From positions 1-64,000 of the forward strand of contig CANNDC010000015.1 in NCBI GenBank assembly GCA_947503265.1: 64,000 nucleotides of DNA. The letters run 5' to 3'. The notes beneath the pieces were generated by a model. That model was not told where the DNA came from, did no database searches, and was given only the letters and a program-made list of their open reading frames with translations. A program made the position numbers and the translations under genes. Numbering within the stretch: position 1 is the first letter of the stretch; each line of letters opens with the position of its first letter. This document shows positions 28,092 to 37,770 of the stretch, piece by piece. The DNA comes from an uncultured Alteromonadaceae bacterium (GTDB lineage Bacteria; Pseudomonadota; Gammaproteobacteria; Enterobacterales; Alteromonadaceae).

Positions 28092-28751
28092 TTAAGCTAC
28101 TTTTTTACGTAAGGCAGCTAATTCGTTTTCGATGTTTTCATCAATTTCTAGCTGCTTTATTTCGGCTGTAAGTGATGATGTTTCTGATACTAGATCGTAA
28201 GCTTCAACTTGCGATTCCAATTCATCAATACGATTTTCATAGTGCTCAAACTTAGCAATCGCATCGTCGATTTTTTCAACTGAATTGTTGGTTTTAGCTT
28301 TCAGCCTTACAGACGCTGACTGCTTTCTGATATCCAGTGATTTTTGGCGGCTTCTTGCTTCTTTAAGCTTGTCTTGCAAACGTCCTGTATCTTCTTGAAG
28401 TTTGACAATAGCTTCGTCTACAACTTCTAGCTCTTTATCCAATTGGTCCAGGGCATCCTGCGCTTGATTTTTTTCAACTAAAGCGGCTCTTGCAAGATCT
28501 TCACGATCTTTCTTCAATGCGATAGCCGCTTTATTCTGCCAATCACTCACTTGTAATTGCAGTTTCTCCTGCTTACGCACTAACTGTTTTTTGTCAGCAA
28601 GACTTCTTGCCGCTACTGAACGGATCTCAACCAAAGTTTCTTCCATTTCTTGAACAATAAGACGAATAACTTTGTGTGGATCTTCGGCTTTGTCTAAAAT
28701 CGCGTTTAAGTTAGCTTGTACAATATCTGTCATTCTTGAAAACATACCCAT
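28092..28751 (-). CDS. pspA: Phage shock protein A
   Basis: 219 aa from the ATG at 28751, chosen because GGAGG lies 8 bases upstream and the product then begins MGMFSRMTDIVQANLNAIL like known PspA; an in-frame GTG five codons earlier is rejected. The protein is a long coiled coil with the conserved EDPHKVIRLIVQEMEETLVE motif. PspA (ESCRT-III-like) binds stressed inner membrane and inhibits the activator PspF. A sigma-54-like promoter precedes it, as in the classical psp operon. Confidence 0.95.
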   Translation of the reverse strand: MGMFSRMTDIVQANLNAILDKAEDPHKVIRLIVQEMEETLVEIRSVAARSLADKKQLVRKQEKLQLQVSDWQNKAAIALKKDREDLARAALVEKNQAQDALDQLDKELEVVDEAIVKLQEDTGRLQDKLKEARSRQKSLDIRKQSASVRLKAKTNNSVEKIDDAIAKFEHYENRIDELESQVEAYDLVSETSSLTAEIKQLEIDENIENELAALRKKVA

Positions 28752-28823
28752 TTGTTCATCCTCCACGAATATTTATGAGTGATAAGTTATTTATTAACTT
28801 ATTTGAAAATGTACAAAAGGTAT

Positions 28824-28840
28824 TACAAGCTACGTGCCAA
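28824..28840 (-). promoter_or_regulatory. Sigma-54 promoter of pspA
   Basis: TTGGCACGTAGCTTGTA on the minus strand matches the -24/-12 consensus TTGGCACG-N4-TTGCA except GT for GC at -12. GG and the -12 G are separated by exactly 10 bp. It ends 73 bp before the pspA ATG. No pspF gene is divergent here, so the activator must be encoded elsewhere. Confidence 0.8.
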
Positions 28841-29261
28841 GTTTTCAGCATCAAATATACCTTTGTTTTTAATAGCTTTTTTTCTCTTCAATGGATTATT
28901 GGTTGATGAAGGTGATTGGAGAGATAGTTATATTTGGTCAAATTCACCAATAAATTAGTCAAAAATGCAATAAGCAATAACAAGCTGCATGTAGTGGCAC
29001 ACTGAATATGGTCACTACAGCAAGACCTGTATCAACATAGTAGTCTTGATATTTGATTAGACTGATAATTGTATTAGTATTAACATTTAGTTAATGTAAA
29101 CATCAGATGTTTATTGGTTGTTCTTTTATACTATCAATACCAATGAATAAGCGGTTCATTAAACAATTAACGCGATAATGCGCCAATTTAATAACTGCAG
29201 CTTAAATTTGACCCGACATATCGCAGAACTAATTTATGCGTTGACAACTCAAGGTAATACT
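28841..29261. other. Spacer between pspA promoter and sulfatase
   Basis: 421 bp, AT-rich. It should hold PspF enhancer sites on the pspA side and the sulfatase promoter on the other, but no clear palindrome was identified. A weak frame extends the sulfatase upstream to 29178; it lacks a signal peptide at its start and is not used. Confidence 0.5.
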
Positions 29262-30728
29262 ATGAATAAACTTCTATCATTTTTCGTCATGTCATTAGTG
29301 CTCTGCGTGGCTCCGCCAGTTTTAGCGAATCCAGTCAAGCAAAGCGCTCAACCTAATATCATTCTTATTTTCTCGGATGATGCTGGCTACGAAGATTTTG
29401 GATTTCAAGGTAGCAGCGTAATGAAGACGCCTTATCTGGATTCTTTAGCAGAAAATGGAGTCCGCTTTACCGAAGGTTATGTTACTGACCCAACTTGTGG
29501 CCCGTCACGGGCAGGGTTAATGACGGGGCGATATCAGCAAAAGTTCGGTTATCAAGAAATTAACGTCGTTGGATATATGAGTCCGAACTCCAAATTTCTT
29601 GGTGACGATATGGGTCTTCCACTAGATCAGCGCACAATTGCGGACTATTTAAAGGAACGTGGTTACGCAACTGCCGCATACGGCAAATGGCACTTGGGAA
29701 ATGCCGATCGTTTCCATCCTATGAAGCGTGGCTTTGATGAATTTTATGGCTTCCGTGGCGGTGATCGTAGCTTCTTTGCTTACGGTCCTAAAAATCGCCT
29801 TCCCCATCATGACAAACGAATGGAGAGGGGGTTTGGTAAATTCGAGGAACCAGCAGAATACCTAACCGATATGCTGGGTGATGAAGCATCGGACTTTATT
29901 GAGCGTAACAAGAAGAACCCATTCTTTATTTATCTAGCTTTCAATGCACCACACACTCCTATGGAAGCAACGGAAGAAGATTTGGCCCAATTCCCAGAGC
30001 TTAAAGGCAAGCGAAAAATATATGCAGCTATGACCCTAGCAATGGACCGAGCCACTGGTAAAGTCTTGGATACACTCAAGAAACATGGGCTTTATGAGAA
30101 CACAATAGTCGTATTCACTAATGACAATGGCGGTCCGACTGATAAAAATGCTTCGGTCAATTGGCCACTTGCAGGAACTAAATCAAATCATCTCGAAGGC
30201 GGCCTCCGTGTACCTTTTGTAATCAGTTGGCCGGCTAAATTACCTCAGGGAGTAGACTATAGTCGTCCAGTCAGCACAATGGATTTGCTACCATCTTTTT
30301 ATGCAGCAGCAGGAGGTGATGCTTCTGGGCTTAAGAATGTCGATGGGCAAGTCATTTGGCCCTACGTCACTGGGAAAATGTCTGGTGACCCACATGAGTC
30401 GTTGTTCTGGAAAAAAGATGTACGTGCGGCAATGCGACAAGGTGATTGGAAGCTAATTCGCTTCGCCGATCGGCCAGCGGAGCTATACAATATTGCCGAT
30501 GATTTTAGCGAGCAAACAAATTTAGCTGATAAATATCCAGATCGCGTAAGAGACATGTTTAAGCAAATATTTGCTTGGGAACTTACCCATGAACGTCCAC
30601 TTTGGACTCTGTCTCAAAAATTTGAAGAATATGATGTTTCTCGTATGGATAGGTATCGCGTACCCAGCAAAGAAGCTCAGGAATGGAAATGGACTCCAAC
30701 TAAGACGAAGTCGTCTAAATCGCAATAG
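29262..30728 (+). CDS. Secreted type I sulfatase
   Basis: 488 aa from the ATG at 29262, which gives a clean signal peptide ([22 protein letters not shown]) after AAGG. The formylglycine signature [12 protein letters not shown] (Cys79), the N-terminal metal ligands in FSDDAG, GKWHLG, and the distal NDNGG are intact. It hydrolyses sulfate esters, probably from algal polysaccharide, after Cys is oxidised to formylglycine. It is 18 kb from the main sulfatase locus and transcribed alone; similarity in [12 protein letters not shown] to the 47-kb sulfatase suggests the same broad class. No maturase gene is in the window. Confidence 0.93.
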   Translation: MNKLLSFFVMSLVLCVAPPVLANPVKQSAQPNIILIFSDDAGYEDFGFQGSSVMKTPYLDSLAENGVRFTEGYVTDPTCGPSRAGLMTGRYQQKFGYQEINVVGYMSPNSKFLGDDMGLPLDQRTIADYLKERGYATAAYGKWHLGNADRFHPMKRGFDEFYGFRGGDRSFFAYGPKNRLPHHDKRMERGFGKFEEPAEYLTDMLGDEASDFIERNKKNPFFIYLAFNAPHTPMEATEEDLAQFPELKGKRKIYAAMTLAMDRATGKVLDTLKKHGLYENTIVVFTNDNGGPTDKNASVNWPLAGTKSNHLEGGLRVPFVISWPAKLPQGVDYSRPVSTMDLLPSFYAAAGGDASGLKNVDGQVIWPYVTGKMSGDPHESLFWKKDVRAAMRQGDWKLIRFADRPAELYNIADDFSEQTNLADKYPDRVRDMFKQIFAWELTHERPLWTLSQKFEEYDVSRMDRYRVPSKEAQEWKWTPTKTKSSKSQ

Positions 30729-30813
30729 AATATTGATTTATGCGAGAGCAGGTAGTAAATCTGATTAATTTTTGAAGATTGGTTTGCGATCGTTTATTTA
30801 GCTTGAATAAACA

Positions 30814-30853
30814 TAAAAAAACGATGGTCAGTAGTGTTACTTGTGACCATCGT
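30814..30853 (-). terminator. Terminator overlapping the end of a small ORF
   Basis: On the minus strand a perfect 10-bp stem ACGATGGTCA/TGACCATCGT with a 13-nt loop is followed by seven T. The 3' codons and stop (TAA) of the 51-aa ORF lie inside the stem and loop, so ribosomes finishing translation would compete with hairpin formation. Confidence 0.92.
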
Positions 30854-30992
30854 GATAATGTAAACTTGACGAGTTGACCGGTACTGCATGGTTATTTTTC
30901 TTGCTTTCAACGACACTAAATATCAGTGCTGCTGCAAGATAAGCCATTACCGGCGCTAGTAGTAAGATGAGAAGATCAATATGGTTAAACAT
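30837..30992 (-). CDS. Small single-helix membrane protein, 51 aa
   Basis: 51 aa: MFNHIDLLILLLAPVMAYL then AAALIFSVVESKKNNHAV and a His-containing end (SLHYHDGHK). One membrane helix is predicted. Support for reality is a strong Shine-Dalgarno (AAGGAG, 9 bp before ATG), a start 15 bp after the stop of the preceding secreted-protein gene, and a terminator directly at its stop. The Shine-Dalgarno overlaps the region of the upstream stop codon, suggesting coupling. Family unknown. The His-rich tail could bind metal, a guess only. Confidence 0.75.
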   Translation of the reverse strand: MFNHIDLLILLLAPVMAYLAAALIFSVVESKKNNHAVPVNSSSLHYHDGHK

Positions 30993-31007
30993 ATTCAGTT
31001 CTCCTTA

Positions 31008-31292
31008 TTACTCGGCTTTTTCGCTTTCTTCTGAGTTAACACTTTCTGAAGAGTCTAAGTCAGTAATTGTCACTTTAGTTGCAATCAATTCAGACTCGTC
31101 CATTGTGATAGCGTTGTTGGCAGTCAAAACGGCTTCTTCAATGCTGTTAGAGATTTCTTGTTTAGTCACACTTATTGCTTGAGAGACTAGTGAACCAACA
31201 AAGTTTTCAAGAGAAACGTCTGCTGCTTGAGAAGCGCCAGTGAAAAGTAAGCTAGAAGCCAAAACAGTTGCTGTAGTAATTTTAGTAAACAT
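31008..31292 (-). CDS. Small secreted protein, 94 aa
   Basis: 94 aa with a clear signal peptide (MFTKITTATVLASSLLFTGASQA). The mature 70 residues are acidic and predicted largely helical at first (LENFVGSLVSQAISVTKQEISNSIEEAVLTANNA), ending in a Ser/Glu-rich tail. No Cys and no known domain. It is the first gene of a two-gene unit with the 51-aa membrane protein, so the two may act together at the envelope. Confidence 0.8.
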   Translation of the reverse strand: MFTKITTATVLASSLLFTGASQAADVSLENFVGSLVSQAISVTKQEISNSIEEAVLTANNAITMDESELIATKVTITDLDSSESVNSEESEKAE

Positions 31293-31535
31293 AATAAATA
31301 TCCTTCGTAATTGGTTTAGTTGTTAGTAACGTCATTTCTTGGTAGTAGTTAAGAAAGTCAGTTATTAGTTAAGTCGCAATCATTATTGCGATAGTTGTGC
31401 CAACTTAGAAAAAAATCGTATTACATTGATTTATATGGATATTTAATGCTTGCTAAATTTGTGCATTAAACTTTTGTCTAGGGGTTTTACTAAGGATTGG
31501 TAAATTTGACCAGCGAGTTGGCTAAAATAACCAAC

Positions 31536-32570
31536 TCATTCTGCAGTTTGAATTCTTGGCTTAGAATCCTGTTGAAATTTGGCCGCTTGATACTGAGCTT
31601 CGTCTAAGGTTTCCAGCGCATTAACCAACAGTTCGATACCAACACCACGCTGAGTACCATGCTGACTTAAATAGCGGCGCCAAATTCGAGCGCCAGGCTG
31701 GCCCTGAAACAATCCAAGCATGTGCCGGGCGATATGCCAAACTCTTGCTCCTTGCTCTATTTGTTGTTCAGCATACGTCATCATATTTTTCACAACATCA
31801 TGACGACTGGGAACTGGGTGTTGATCTTGATAGTAACGAGAATCGACTTCCGCCAATATATAGGGATTGCTATAAACTTCTCTGCCGATCATCACACCGT
31901 CAATATAATTGAGATGCAAATCAGCATCCGCTAGGGTTTTAACACCACCATTAATACTGAAATGTAGATCAGGGAACTGTTCTTTCAAATGATAGACTCG
32001 GTCATAAATTAAAGGAGGAACATCTCTGTTCTCTTTAGGACTCAATCCTTTTAACCAAGCTTTTCTGGCGTGAACAATAAAGGTATCGCAGCCACCAGCA
32101 GCGACGATTTCGATAAATCGCGTTAGATCTTGGTATTCATCCATTTCATCAATGCCAATTCGAGACTTGACGGTAACAGGGATATCAACTTGAGATCGCA
32201 TTGCTTGGACACAATTAGCAACTGTCTGTGGTTCCGCCATTAGGCAGGCGCCGAATCGACCGTTTTGCACTCGGTCTGAGGGACAACCTACATTGATATT
32301 CACTTCGTCATAGCCACGTTGTTGGGCTAAAACAGCGCATTTCGCCATATGAGCGGGATCGGAGCCGCCTAGTTGCAGCGCAACAGGATGTTCAGCATCG
32401 TTAAACTCAAGGTAATCACCTTTGCCGAAAATAATCGCTCCTGTCGTCACCATCTCGGTATAAAGAAGTGCATGCTGAGATATTTGCCGCAAAAAATAAC
32501 GGCAATGCTTATCTGTCCAATCCAGCATTGGCGCGACAGAGATGGTGCGATTGATGGAGTCAATTTTCAA
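31536..32570 (-). CDS. dusA: tRNA-dihydrouridine(20/20a) synthase
   Basis: 344 aa FMN enzyme that reduces uridine in the D-loop of tRNA with NADPH. APMLDWTDKHCRYFLRQIS at the start, the NVGCPSDRVQNGRFGACLM block with the catalytic Cys, and VKSRIGID and GREVYSNPY for FMN binding identify DusA rather than DusB or DusC. Transcribed alone, with 243 bp of spacer to the small-protein operon. Confidence 0.96.
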   Translation of the reverse strand: MKIDSINRTISVAPMLDWTDKHCRYFLRQISQHALLYTEMVTTGAIIFGKGDYLEFNDAEHPVALQLGGSDPAHMAKCAVLAQQRGYDEVNINVGCPSDRVQNGRFGACLMAEPQTVANCVQAMRSQVDIPVTVKSRIGIDEMDEYQDLTRFIEIVAAGGCDTFIVHARKAWLKGLSPKENRDVPPLIYDRVYHLKEQFPDLHFSINGGVKTLADADLHLNYIDGVMIGREVYSNPYILAEVDSRYYQDQHPVPSRHDVVKNMMTYAEQQIEQGARVWHIARHMLGLFQGQPGARIWRRYLSQHGTQRGVGIELLVNALETLDEAQYQAAKFQQDSKPRIQTAE

Positions 32571-32730
32571 AGCGGAACATAACCTTTTTCGAGCTAAGTG
32601 AAGACGATTAAGTTTTAATATTGCTAAGCCAACAATACTAAAGCGCGCGGATTATAGCATTGGAATTATGCTTGAGAAAAAGCTTTATACTTTTTCATTT
32701 TCTAAACAAGCACATTTTTTAACGATAAAT

Positions 32731-33552
32731 CTAGTCAATAAGGGTGACGTCCGTTACCCATGGTTCTAGGTTTTTGCCGTATTTGAGTTCGATTTCATAT
32801 CTAGGTGAATTGATCTCGTTAAATTTAACTCGCTCTAGTTGACGCAACTTTTGATTCAATGGTTTTGGAATGTGAATTTGACTAATACTGAGTGAGTCTA
32901 TGTAACCTGCCGCTTTAGTATTTTTAGCTCCATCCCAAGAGTTGAGAGGGCTAATGATGCCCCTCACCCAAAAAATATTGTTCTGAGACGGGTATTTTTG
33001 CATCAATACATCCAGATCCAAATCTGCATCGATAACAAACAATCGAGAAGCTTGAATATTTTCTCGCTTCACCCGTTTCAGTGCCCTTTGGGTGTCATTT
33101 TCAGAATTCTCGCCTTGCTCCATTTGCTGTGTATACCAGTTAGCCACCTGTCTCACCATCCGTTGGTATGCATCACCATCGTATTCCACCGCAAGGTAAA
33201 CTTGCTTTCCTAATTTTCTTTTGTATTCCTGATCTTCTGAAACCTCTAAATCATCTGCAGAAAAGCCGAGTGCTAGCATTTTAGGTTTATCAAGCCAGTC
33301 TGGATAATGGCTAGCACCGACGTAATGTTTCACTTCAGAATCCAATGTTCTGAAATTGAGCCTCAAGCTAAAGCCGCTATTTTCAGCATTTGCGTGTCGC
33401 GATAGAACTAGTTCTCGTTCTGTTAACACCACACTAGCCGTTTCAGAAGAGCGGTTATACATCACCTTGCCGATAACAATGCCGTTAATCACCACGATGA
33501 ACCCCATCAAAATAAGGGGCAGTTTTGAAACAAACTTATCAATCATTAGCAA
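32731..33552 (-). CDS. GDYXXLXY-type (DUF4401-neighbour) periplasmic protein
   Basis: 273 aa. An N-terminal membrane anchor (PLILMGFIVVINGIVIGKVMY) and a soluble part beginning SETASVVLTERELVLSRHANAENSGFSLRL, typical of DUF4824-like/GDYXXLXY partner proteins. It begins inside the end of the upstream DUF2157 gene (14-bp overlap), so the two form an operon and probably a complex. Function unknown; family name recalled, not searched. Confidence 0.65.
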   Translation of the reverse strand: MLMIDKFVSKLPLILMGFIVVINGIVIGKVMYNRSSETASVVLTERELVLSRHANAENSGFSLRLNFRTLDSEVKHYVGASHYPDWLDKPKMLALGFSADDLEVSEDQEYKRKLGKQVYLAVEYDGDAYQRMVRQVANWYTQQMEQGENSENDTQRALKRVKRENIQASRLFVIDADLDLDVLMQKYPSQNNIFWVRGIISPLNSWDGAKNTKAAGYIDSLSISQIHIPKPLNQKLRQLERVKFNEINSPRYEIELKYGKNLEPWVTDVTLID

Positions 33553-34621
33553 TGACTCCCTTCGAATTTTGTTCCGAGGCAGCTTTAAGGCGTTTAAAGA
33601 TAAACAATACTAGCAAAGACGTCAGGGCGATAATCAGGAAGAATAGGTATTTGGGTAACCATTCCCACCACCAGTCATAAAATTTAGTGTAAAGAAACAG
33701 AGTAAAAAATACCGTGCCTGTATTCACTGATTCTCGCCAATCTTTTTTGATACCATACCAAATAAGCCCAGACGCGATTACAAAGCCCGAGATTTGGTAG
33801 AGGCCTTCGATATTGTCATTGGCTAGGTCAAGATAACTGCCCGCTCCCCAATGAGAAAGAATCAGTATGGGTATAAAGAGAATCAAAGCACCAAAAATGC
33901 GATAGATTTGAGGAAATCCTTGATACTGCTCCTGACGCAAGTGACCAAGCATAAAGATCACAAGGGCAGGTAGCAGAAAATTTTCTGGCCTTTCACCGAA
34001 TGATATCCAGTAGATACCTACCCAAGTTCCCATTTTGGCGGATAAAAATGAAGCGAAGAACATTAATCCAAAAGCGAGTAGTAACCTTGAATAACACGCG
34101 TAAGCAAGCCCGAGAGACAAGATTGACCAAAGTATGAAAGCAGAAGGTGACGGGGTTAAATTATATATCTGCCCCAGCATTGATAAATTCAGCACGAAAC
34201 AAACGACTGTCACTAAACCCGCTATTTTAGCGAAGTATCCAGACTTTTCATGAACCAGCAAAAGCCAGGTTAAACCAAGTGTAAATAATGGGGAAAGCAC
34301 CAATACAATGGTTTGGGTAATCGTTTCTAATCGTCCCCAATATTGGTAGAACAGGAAAAATATACTGGCGGCAAACGCTAGAGCCCCTAGAAATGACACT
34401 ATCTTCATACCGATAGTCAGTTGTTTTTCGGCATGGGTTACATCGATATCGAATTGCTTTGCCATGGATGAGATGGTTTTCTCATGATGCTTCCGAACAA
34501 TTTCCTTATCTTGTTCAGGAAGCGTCAAAACGTTTTCGATTTCGAGTGCGGCCAACTCTCGATTGAAAGCGTCAATCTGTTCAACTCTTTGTTGTGCTTT
34601 TTGCTTACTATCCCTACTCAT
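33539..34621 (-). CDS. DUF2157-like polytopic membrane protein
   Basis: 360 aa. A 75-residue cytoplasmic, charged N-terminus (IENVLTLPEQDKEIVRKHHEK) precedes about nine or ten membrane helices (IVSFLGALAFAASIFFLFY onward) and a basic end. The layout matches DUF2157 membrane proteins, which are commonly encoded next to GDYXXLXY-type proteins as here. Role unknown. It overlaps the downstream gene by 14 bp. Confidence 0.75.
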   Translation of the reverse strand: MSRDSKQKAQQRVEQIDAFNRELAALEIENVLTLPEQDKEIVRKHHEKTISSMAKQFDIDVTHAEKQLTIGMKIVSFLGALAFAASIFFLFYQYWGRLETITQTIVLVLSPLFTLGLTWLLLVHEKSGYFAKIAGLVTVVCFVLNLSMLGQIYNLTPSPSAFILWSILSLGLAYACYSRLLLAFGLMFFASFLSAKMGTWVGIYWISFGERPENFLLPALVIFMLGHLRQEQYQGFPQIYRIFGALILFIPILILSHWGAGSYLDLANDNIEGLYQISGFVIASGLIWYGIKKDWRESVNTGTVFFTLFLYTKFYDWWWEWLPKYLFFLIIALTSLLVLFIFKRLKAASEQNSKGVIAND

Positions 34622-34666
34622 AAATTCATTTACCTTCCAACCATGGATTCATCTTGTTTGTCGTGA

Positions 34667-34897
34667 CTAATACGTGGAATTTGGTGTCGAATCTGGATTA
34701 ATTTCACCTGCCACCTCATCCGGATCAACGTCATTGTCGAGCAACACTTCTCGCACGGTTTCGATATGATCTAGTACACGTTGAAAATCGTCCCCATAGT
34801 CGTATTTATTTACCTCGATTGCTTGCGGCATATAGGTAAAAGCAATTTTTAACGCGTTGAGTTCGTCATCAGATAAGTTAGATGCCATGTTCGCCAT
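34667..34897 (-). CDS. Small acidic protein, 76 aa
   Basis: 76 aa, acidic and soluble: NLSDDELNALKIAFTYMPQAIEV then DDFQRVLDHIETVREVLLDNDVDPDEV and a polar tail. Two helices are likely. No signal peptide and no recognised family. Met4 is an alternative start. It lies 45 bp upstream of the DUF2157 gene in the same direction and may be co-transcribed with it. Confidence 0.65.
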   Translation of the reverse strand: MANMASNLSDDELNALKIAFTYMPQAIEVNKYDYGDDFQRVLDHIETVREVLLDNDVDPDEVAGEINPDSTPNSTY

Positions 34898-34970
34898 TCC
34901 TCAGTTAACGTAAAGTAAGTGATCAATTTGGGTGTTGAATAATTATAAGTTAATCATCGGTCTGACTGAA

Positions 34971-35903
34971 ATGAAAGCCAATATTGAACAGAGGTTGTTT
35001 TTGCTAGTAAATATTCTTTGTAATTCACTAACATCACTTTCCAGAATGAGTGTGCTGCTGTTCTTGCTGATACTCATCAGTGGCAACGCAAACGCGTACT
35101 GCATTGATAATTGGGCTTGCTTCGAAGTAGAACGCCACTCGTCACAAGTGCACGTTTATTTAATAAACAAAAAAGAATTTCCGATTACCGCGACTATTAG
35201 ACTCGATACAACCAATTTAGAAGATCGCTCTTCGGAGACGTTAATTAGCCAAGGCAATAACAATATAGTAAGAGAACAGCCATCAAATAACTCAGCATCC
35301 CACGAGTTTGAAGTAACCAGAGTACTGCATCAGGTTGAAAAGGTGAAAGTACTGACATTGACGCCTATTGATCTCAGTAAGCGGTATCGAATTTCTGAGA
35401 CGTTTAATTGGACTCCGGGGGACATGCATGCCCAACATGACGATGACTACCGATATCAAAGACCGTTTGCCGAGGGCCAAAACTTTCGCGTCGTGCAAGG
35501 ATATGGTGGAGGTTATAGTCACAAGGGAGCCTCAAAATATGCATTGGATTTTGATATGCCAGAGGGAACACCTGTGCATGCTGCACGAGCAGGGCTGGTA
35601 ATAGATCTCACTGAACACAATTGGCGTGGTGGCGCGAGTCGCCGCTATGCACGTTACGCTAATTTCGTCACCTTACTTCATAGCGATGGGACAACAGGGG
35701 AATATTATCACCTGAAGAAAAATGGCGTGACTGTCTCATTGGGCGATCAGGTAAAAACTGGCGAGCTGATCGGATATTCAGGCAATACAGGATTTTCATC
35801 AATGCCGCATCTGCATTTTGCCGTATATCGTGCCAAACCAAGAGGCAAATACGAATCCCTGCCAGTACGATTTAAACAGCCCATTAGAAGTAGAATTTGG
35901 TAA
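34971..35903 (+). CDS. M23 family metallopeptidase (LytM type)
   Basis: 310 aa from the ATG at 34971; the frame opens at a GTG at 34932, and an ATG at 35046 directly before the signal-like helix (MSVLLFLLILISGNANA) is also possible. The C-terminal peptidase domain has the zinc ligands in HKGASKYALDFD and the MPHLHFAVY box, both as in LytM/lysostaphin enzymes. It is predicted to be periplasmic and to cut peptidoglycan cross-links. The N-terminal 100 mature residues form an unknown beta-rich domain. Transcribed alone, convergent with the iron operon. Confidence 0.88.
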   Translation: MKANIEQRLFLLVNILCNSLTSLSRMSVLLFLLILISGNANAYCIDNWACFEVERHSSQVHVYLINKKEFPITATIRLDTTNLEDRSSETLISQGNNNIVREQPSNNSASHEFEVTRVLHQVEKVKVLTLTPIDLSKRYRISETFNWTPGDMHAQHDDDYRYQRPFAEGQNFRVVQGYGGGYSHKGASKYALDFDMPEGTPVHAARAGLVIDLTEHNWRGGASRRYARYANFVTLLHSDGTTGEYYHLKKNGVTVSLGDQVKTGELIGYSGNTGFSSMPHLHFAVYRAKPRGKYESLPVRFKQPIRSRIW

Positions 35904-35921
35904 TTATTTCCGTTTAGAGCC

Positions 35922-36236
35922 TCATGTTAATTGTTTTTTATCCAAACTCAATCTTGTTACAGTCTCGCGTTTAACTGCTTTGATGTGATAGAAAATAGCG
36001 ATTAAAACTATGTTCATCGATAGCGCTGCAAGCCAGACGACAATGCTGATTGAAAGAACGTAAGGATATGTTCCAACTAATCCACCTGATGCTAACAGTA
36101 AGATCCAAGCGAAGGATTTGATATATCGAAATCGATTTAGCGCCTTTGTTTTACCAAAAATAGCCTTTATGTGTTTGTCCATGGACAACGAAAAACAGAA
36201 CAGCCCAATTAATTGAAGGAGAATACTAACGACCAT
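35922..36236 (-). CDS. DUF3325-like small membrane protein
   Basis: 104 aa with three hydrophobic segments, starting MVVSILLQLIGLFCFSLSMDKH. It resembles DUF3325, a small protein encoded at the end of DUF3649-PepSY operons beside siderophore receptors. It overlaps the PepSY gene by 11 bp. Function unknown, probably linked to iron release or uptake through its operon partners. Confidence 0.8.
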   Translation of the reverse strand: MVVSILLQLIGLFCFSLSMDKHIKAIFGKTKALNRFRYIKSFAWILLLASGGLVGTYPYVLSISIVVWLAALSMNIVLIAIFYHIKAVKRETVTRLSLDKKQLT

Positions 36237-37770
36237 GTTGCTGCCTTATTTTACGTTTCAATTGGACTTTATTAGACTTTCTCGATTTTGCCCTTAACCA
36301 AAAAGATACTTTTAGAGCTAATAAGCCGAAAACGACTTGGGAAAAACTAAAGGAAAGATAGGGTAAACGAGTATTTTCCAGTGCATTTAACAGAAAATCT
36401 GCATTAATCATTAGATCCAAAACAGGTAAAAATAAGCAACCTAGTGCAATCAGTAAAATAAGTTCAAACCACGCTTCTAATGCGGGTCTCGAAAAACTGT
36501 ATATTAGGCAACCCAACCAACTCCAAAGGAATACACTAACTTCAATTGAGGCCCGGTCTTCCAGTTCAATAGGTAAAATTCTATTCGCATAAAAATAGGC
36601 TATTATTGCGATGAATAGCCCTGCGATACCTGCAATGTTTAGTCGCTCTACTAGTTTGTGACCAACATGAGGTTTCAATATCTTTTCTAGCCGTTTATTA
36701 AGCCAGATAATCGAACCGGTCGCTATCAAAGCCGATGCCAAAGCCCCCAAGAGGAAAAGCATCAATCTTAATCCCGTATCTGCAAAGTGTGCTTCATGCA
36801 GTCCATAAAATACTCGCCTAGTCAGCGAAGCATTGCTTTGTTGCGGATAACCTTCCAGCAATTTTGATGTGGAAGCGCTGAACACCAACCTATCTGCTTG
36901 ACTTGAAATCGTACTATTTTTGACTCGCTGTACTATGATTCGTCCGTTTGTTCGATAGGGGTTTTGATAGGTAATGAAGTCAATCTGATCATCCCCCTCC
37001 CAGTTCTCGTTTATTGTTTGGTAAATCAGAGCAAAATCTTCCAACGGCTCTTGCAAGTCGCTATTTTTATCAAGTTTGGCCAAGGATGGAATAATTTGTC
37101 GGAAATGCTCTCTTTGCCCCCCTTCATAAAAATGGTCAACACCCCAAGGAATAAACATAGTGGTATAAATAAGAATCCCACTAGTACAAATCATGATACA
37201 AAAAGGAATAGTCACTATGCCAATCAATGCATGCGCATCGCTCAAAGTTTTCTTTAACTGACCTTTCCTAACCGTGAAAAAATCTTTAAAAAATCGACGA
37301 TGAGTAAAGATCCCTGAAAACGTAGCAACTAACATAAACATTGCCGCGATACCTGCGAGGTATCTACCCCCGTATTCACGAAGCTGTAGTGTGTAGTGGA
37401 ACGTACGAAAAAAATCACCACCTCTAGTTTCCCGTACAGTTAATTCACTAATGTCATTTGGGTTCAGAACCAGCTTTCCGCGATCTTGCCCCGTGTTCCA
37501 TTGAACAGACCAAAGTTGATCTCGTTTTGATGGTAAATTTATACGCCATCCTTGTTCTCCCGCACCGTGTAATTTCAGTAAACGAAGGGATTCTTCAATT
37601 AAGTTATTGTCGTATTTGTTTTGAACGAGTTCTGGTTTCATCCATTGGCTAATTTCGTGATTGAAGTAACTTAGCGTTCCTGTTAAGAAAATCGCAAAAA
37701 GTAACCAACCTAGAAATAGACCTGAATAAGTGTGAAGCCAAATCATACATTTTCGGAAATCTGGTTTCAT
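36226..37770 (-). CDS. PepSY-associated TM protein, putative iron reductase/uptake (PiuB-like)
   Basis: 514 aa. MIWLHTYSGLFLGWLLFAIFLTGTLSYF is the PepSY_TM start, with His residues in the first helix. Four or more membrane helices and large periplasmic loops follow (GGRYLAGIAAMFMLVATFSGIFTHRRFF). Such proteins occur with siderophore receptors and are suspected to reduce ferric siderophores at the inner membrane. The ATG overlaps the stop of the DUF3649 gene by 4 bp. Expected to be Fur-repressed with the operon. Confidence 0.9.
   Translation of the reverse strand: MKPDFRKCMIWLHTYSGLFLGWLLFAIFLTGTLSYFNHEISQWMKPELVQNKYDNNLIEESLRLLKLHGAGEQGWRINLPSKRDQLWSVQWNTGQDRGKLVLNPNDISELTVRETRGGDFFRTFHYTLQLREYGGRYLAGIAAMFMLVATFSGIFTHRRFFKDFFTVRKGQLKKTLSDAHALIGIVTIPFCIMICTSGILIYTTMFIPWGVDHFYEGGQREHFRQIIPSLAKLDKNSDLQEPLEDFALIYQTINENWEGDDQIDFITYQNPYRTNGRIIVQRVKNSTISSQADRLVFSASTSKLLEGYPQQSNASLTRRVFYGLHEAHFADTGLRLMLFLLGALASALIATGSIIWLNKRLEKILKPHVGHKLVERLNIAGIAGLFIAIIAYFYANRILPIELEDRASIEVSVFLWSWLGCLIYSFSRPALEAWFELILLIALGCLFLPVLDLMINADFLLNALENTRLPYLSFSFSQVVFGLLALKVSFWLRAKSRKSNKVQLKRKIRQQHGR

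Noticed and set aside
28752..28766. Upstream GTG start of pspA
   Set aside because: It lies on the Shine-Dalgarno of the ATG at 28751, and PspA proteins begin with the MGMFSR-like sequence.
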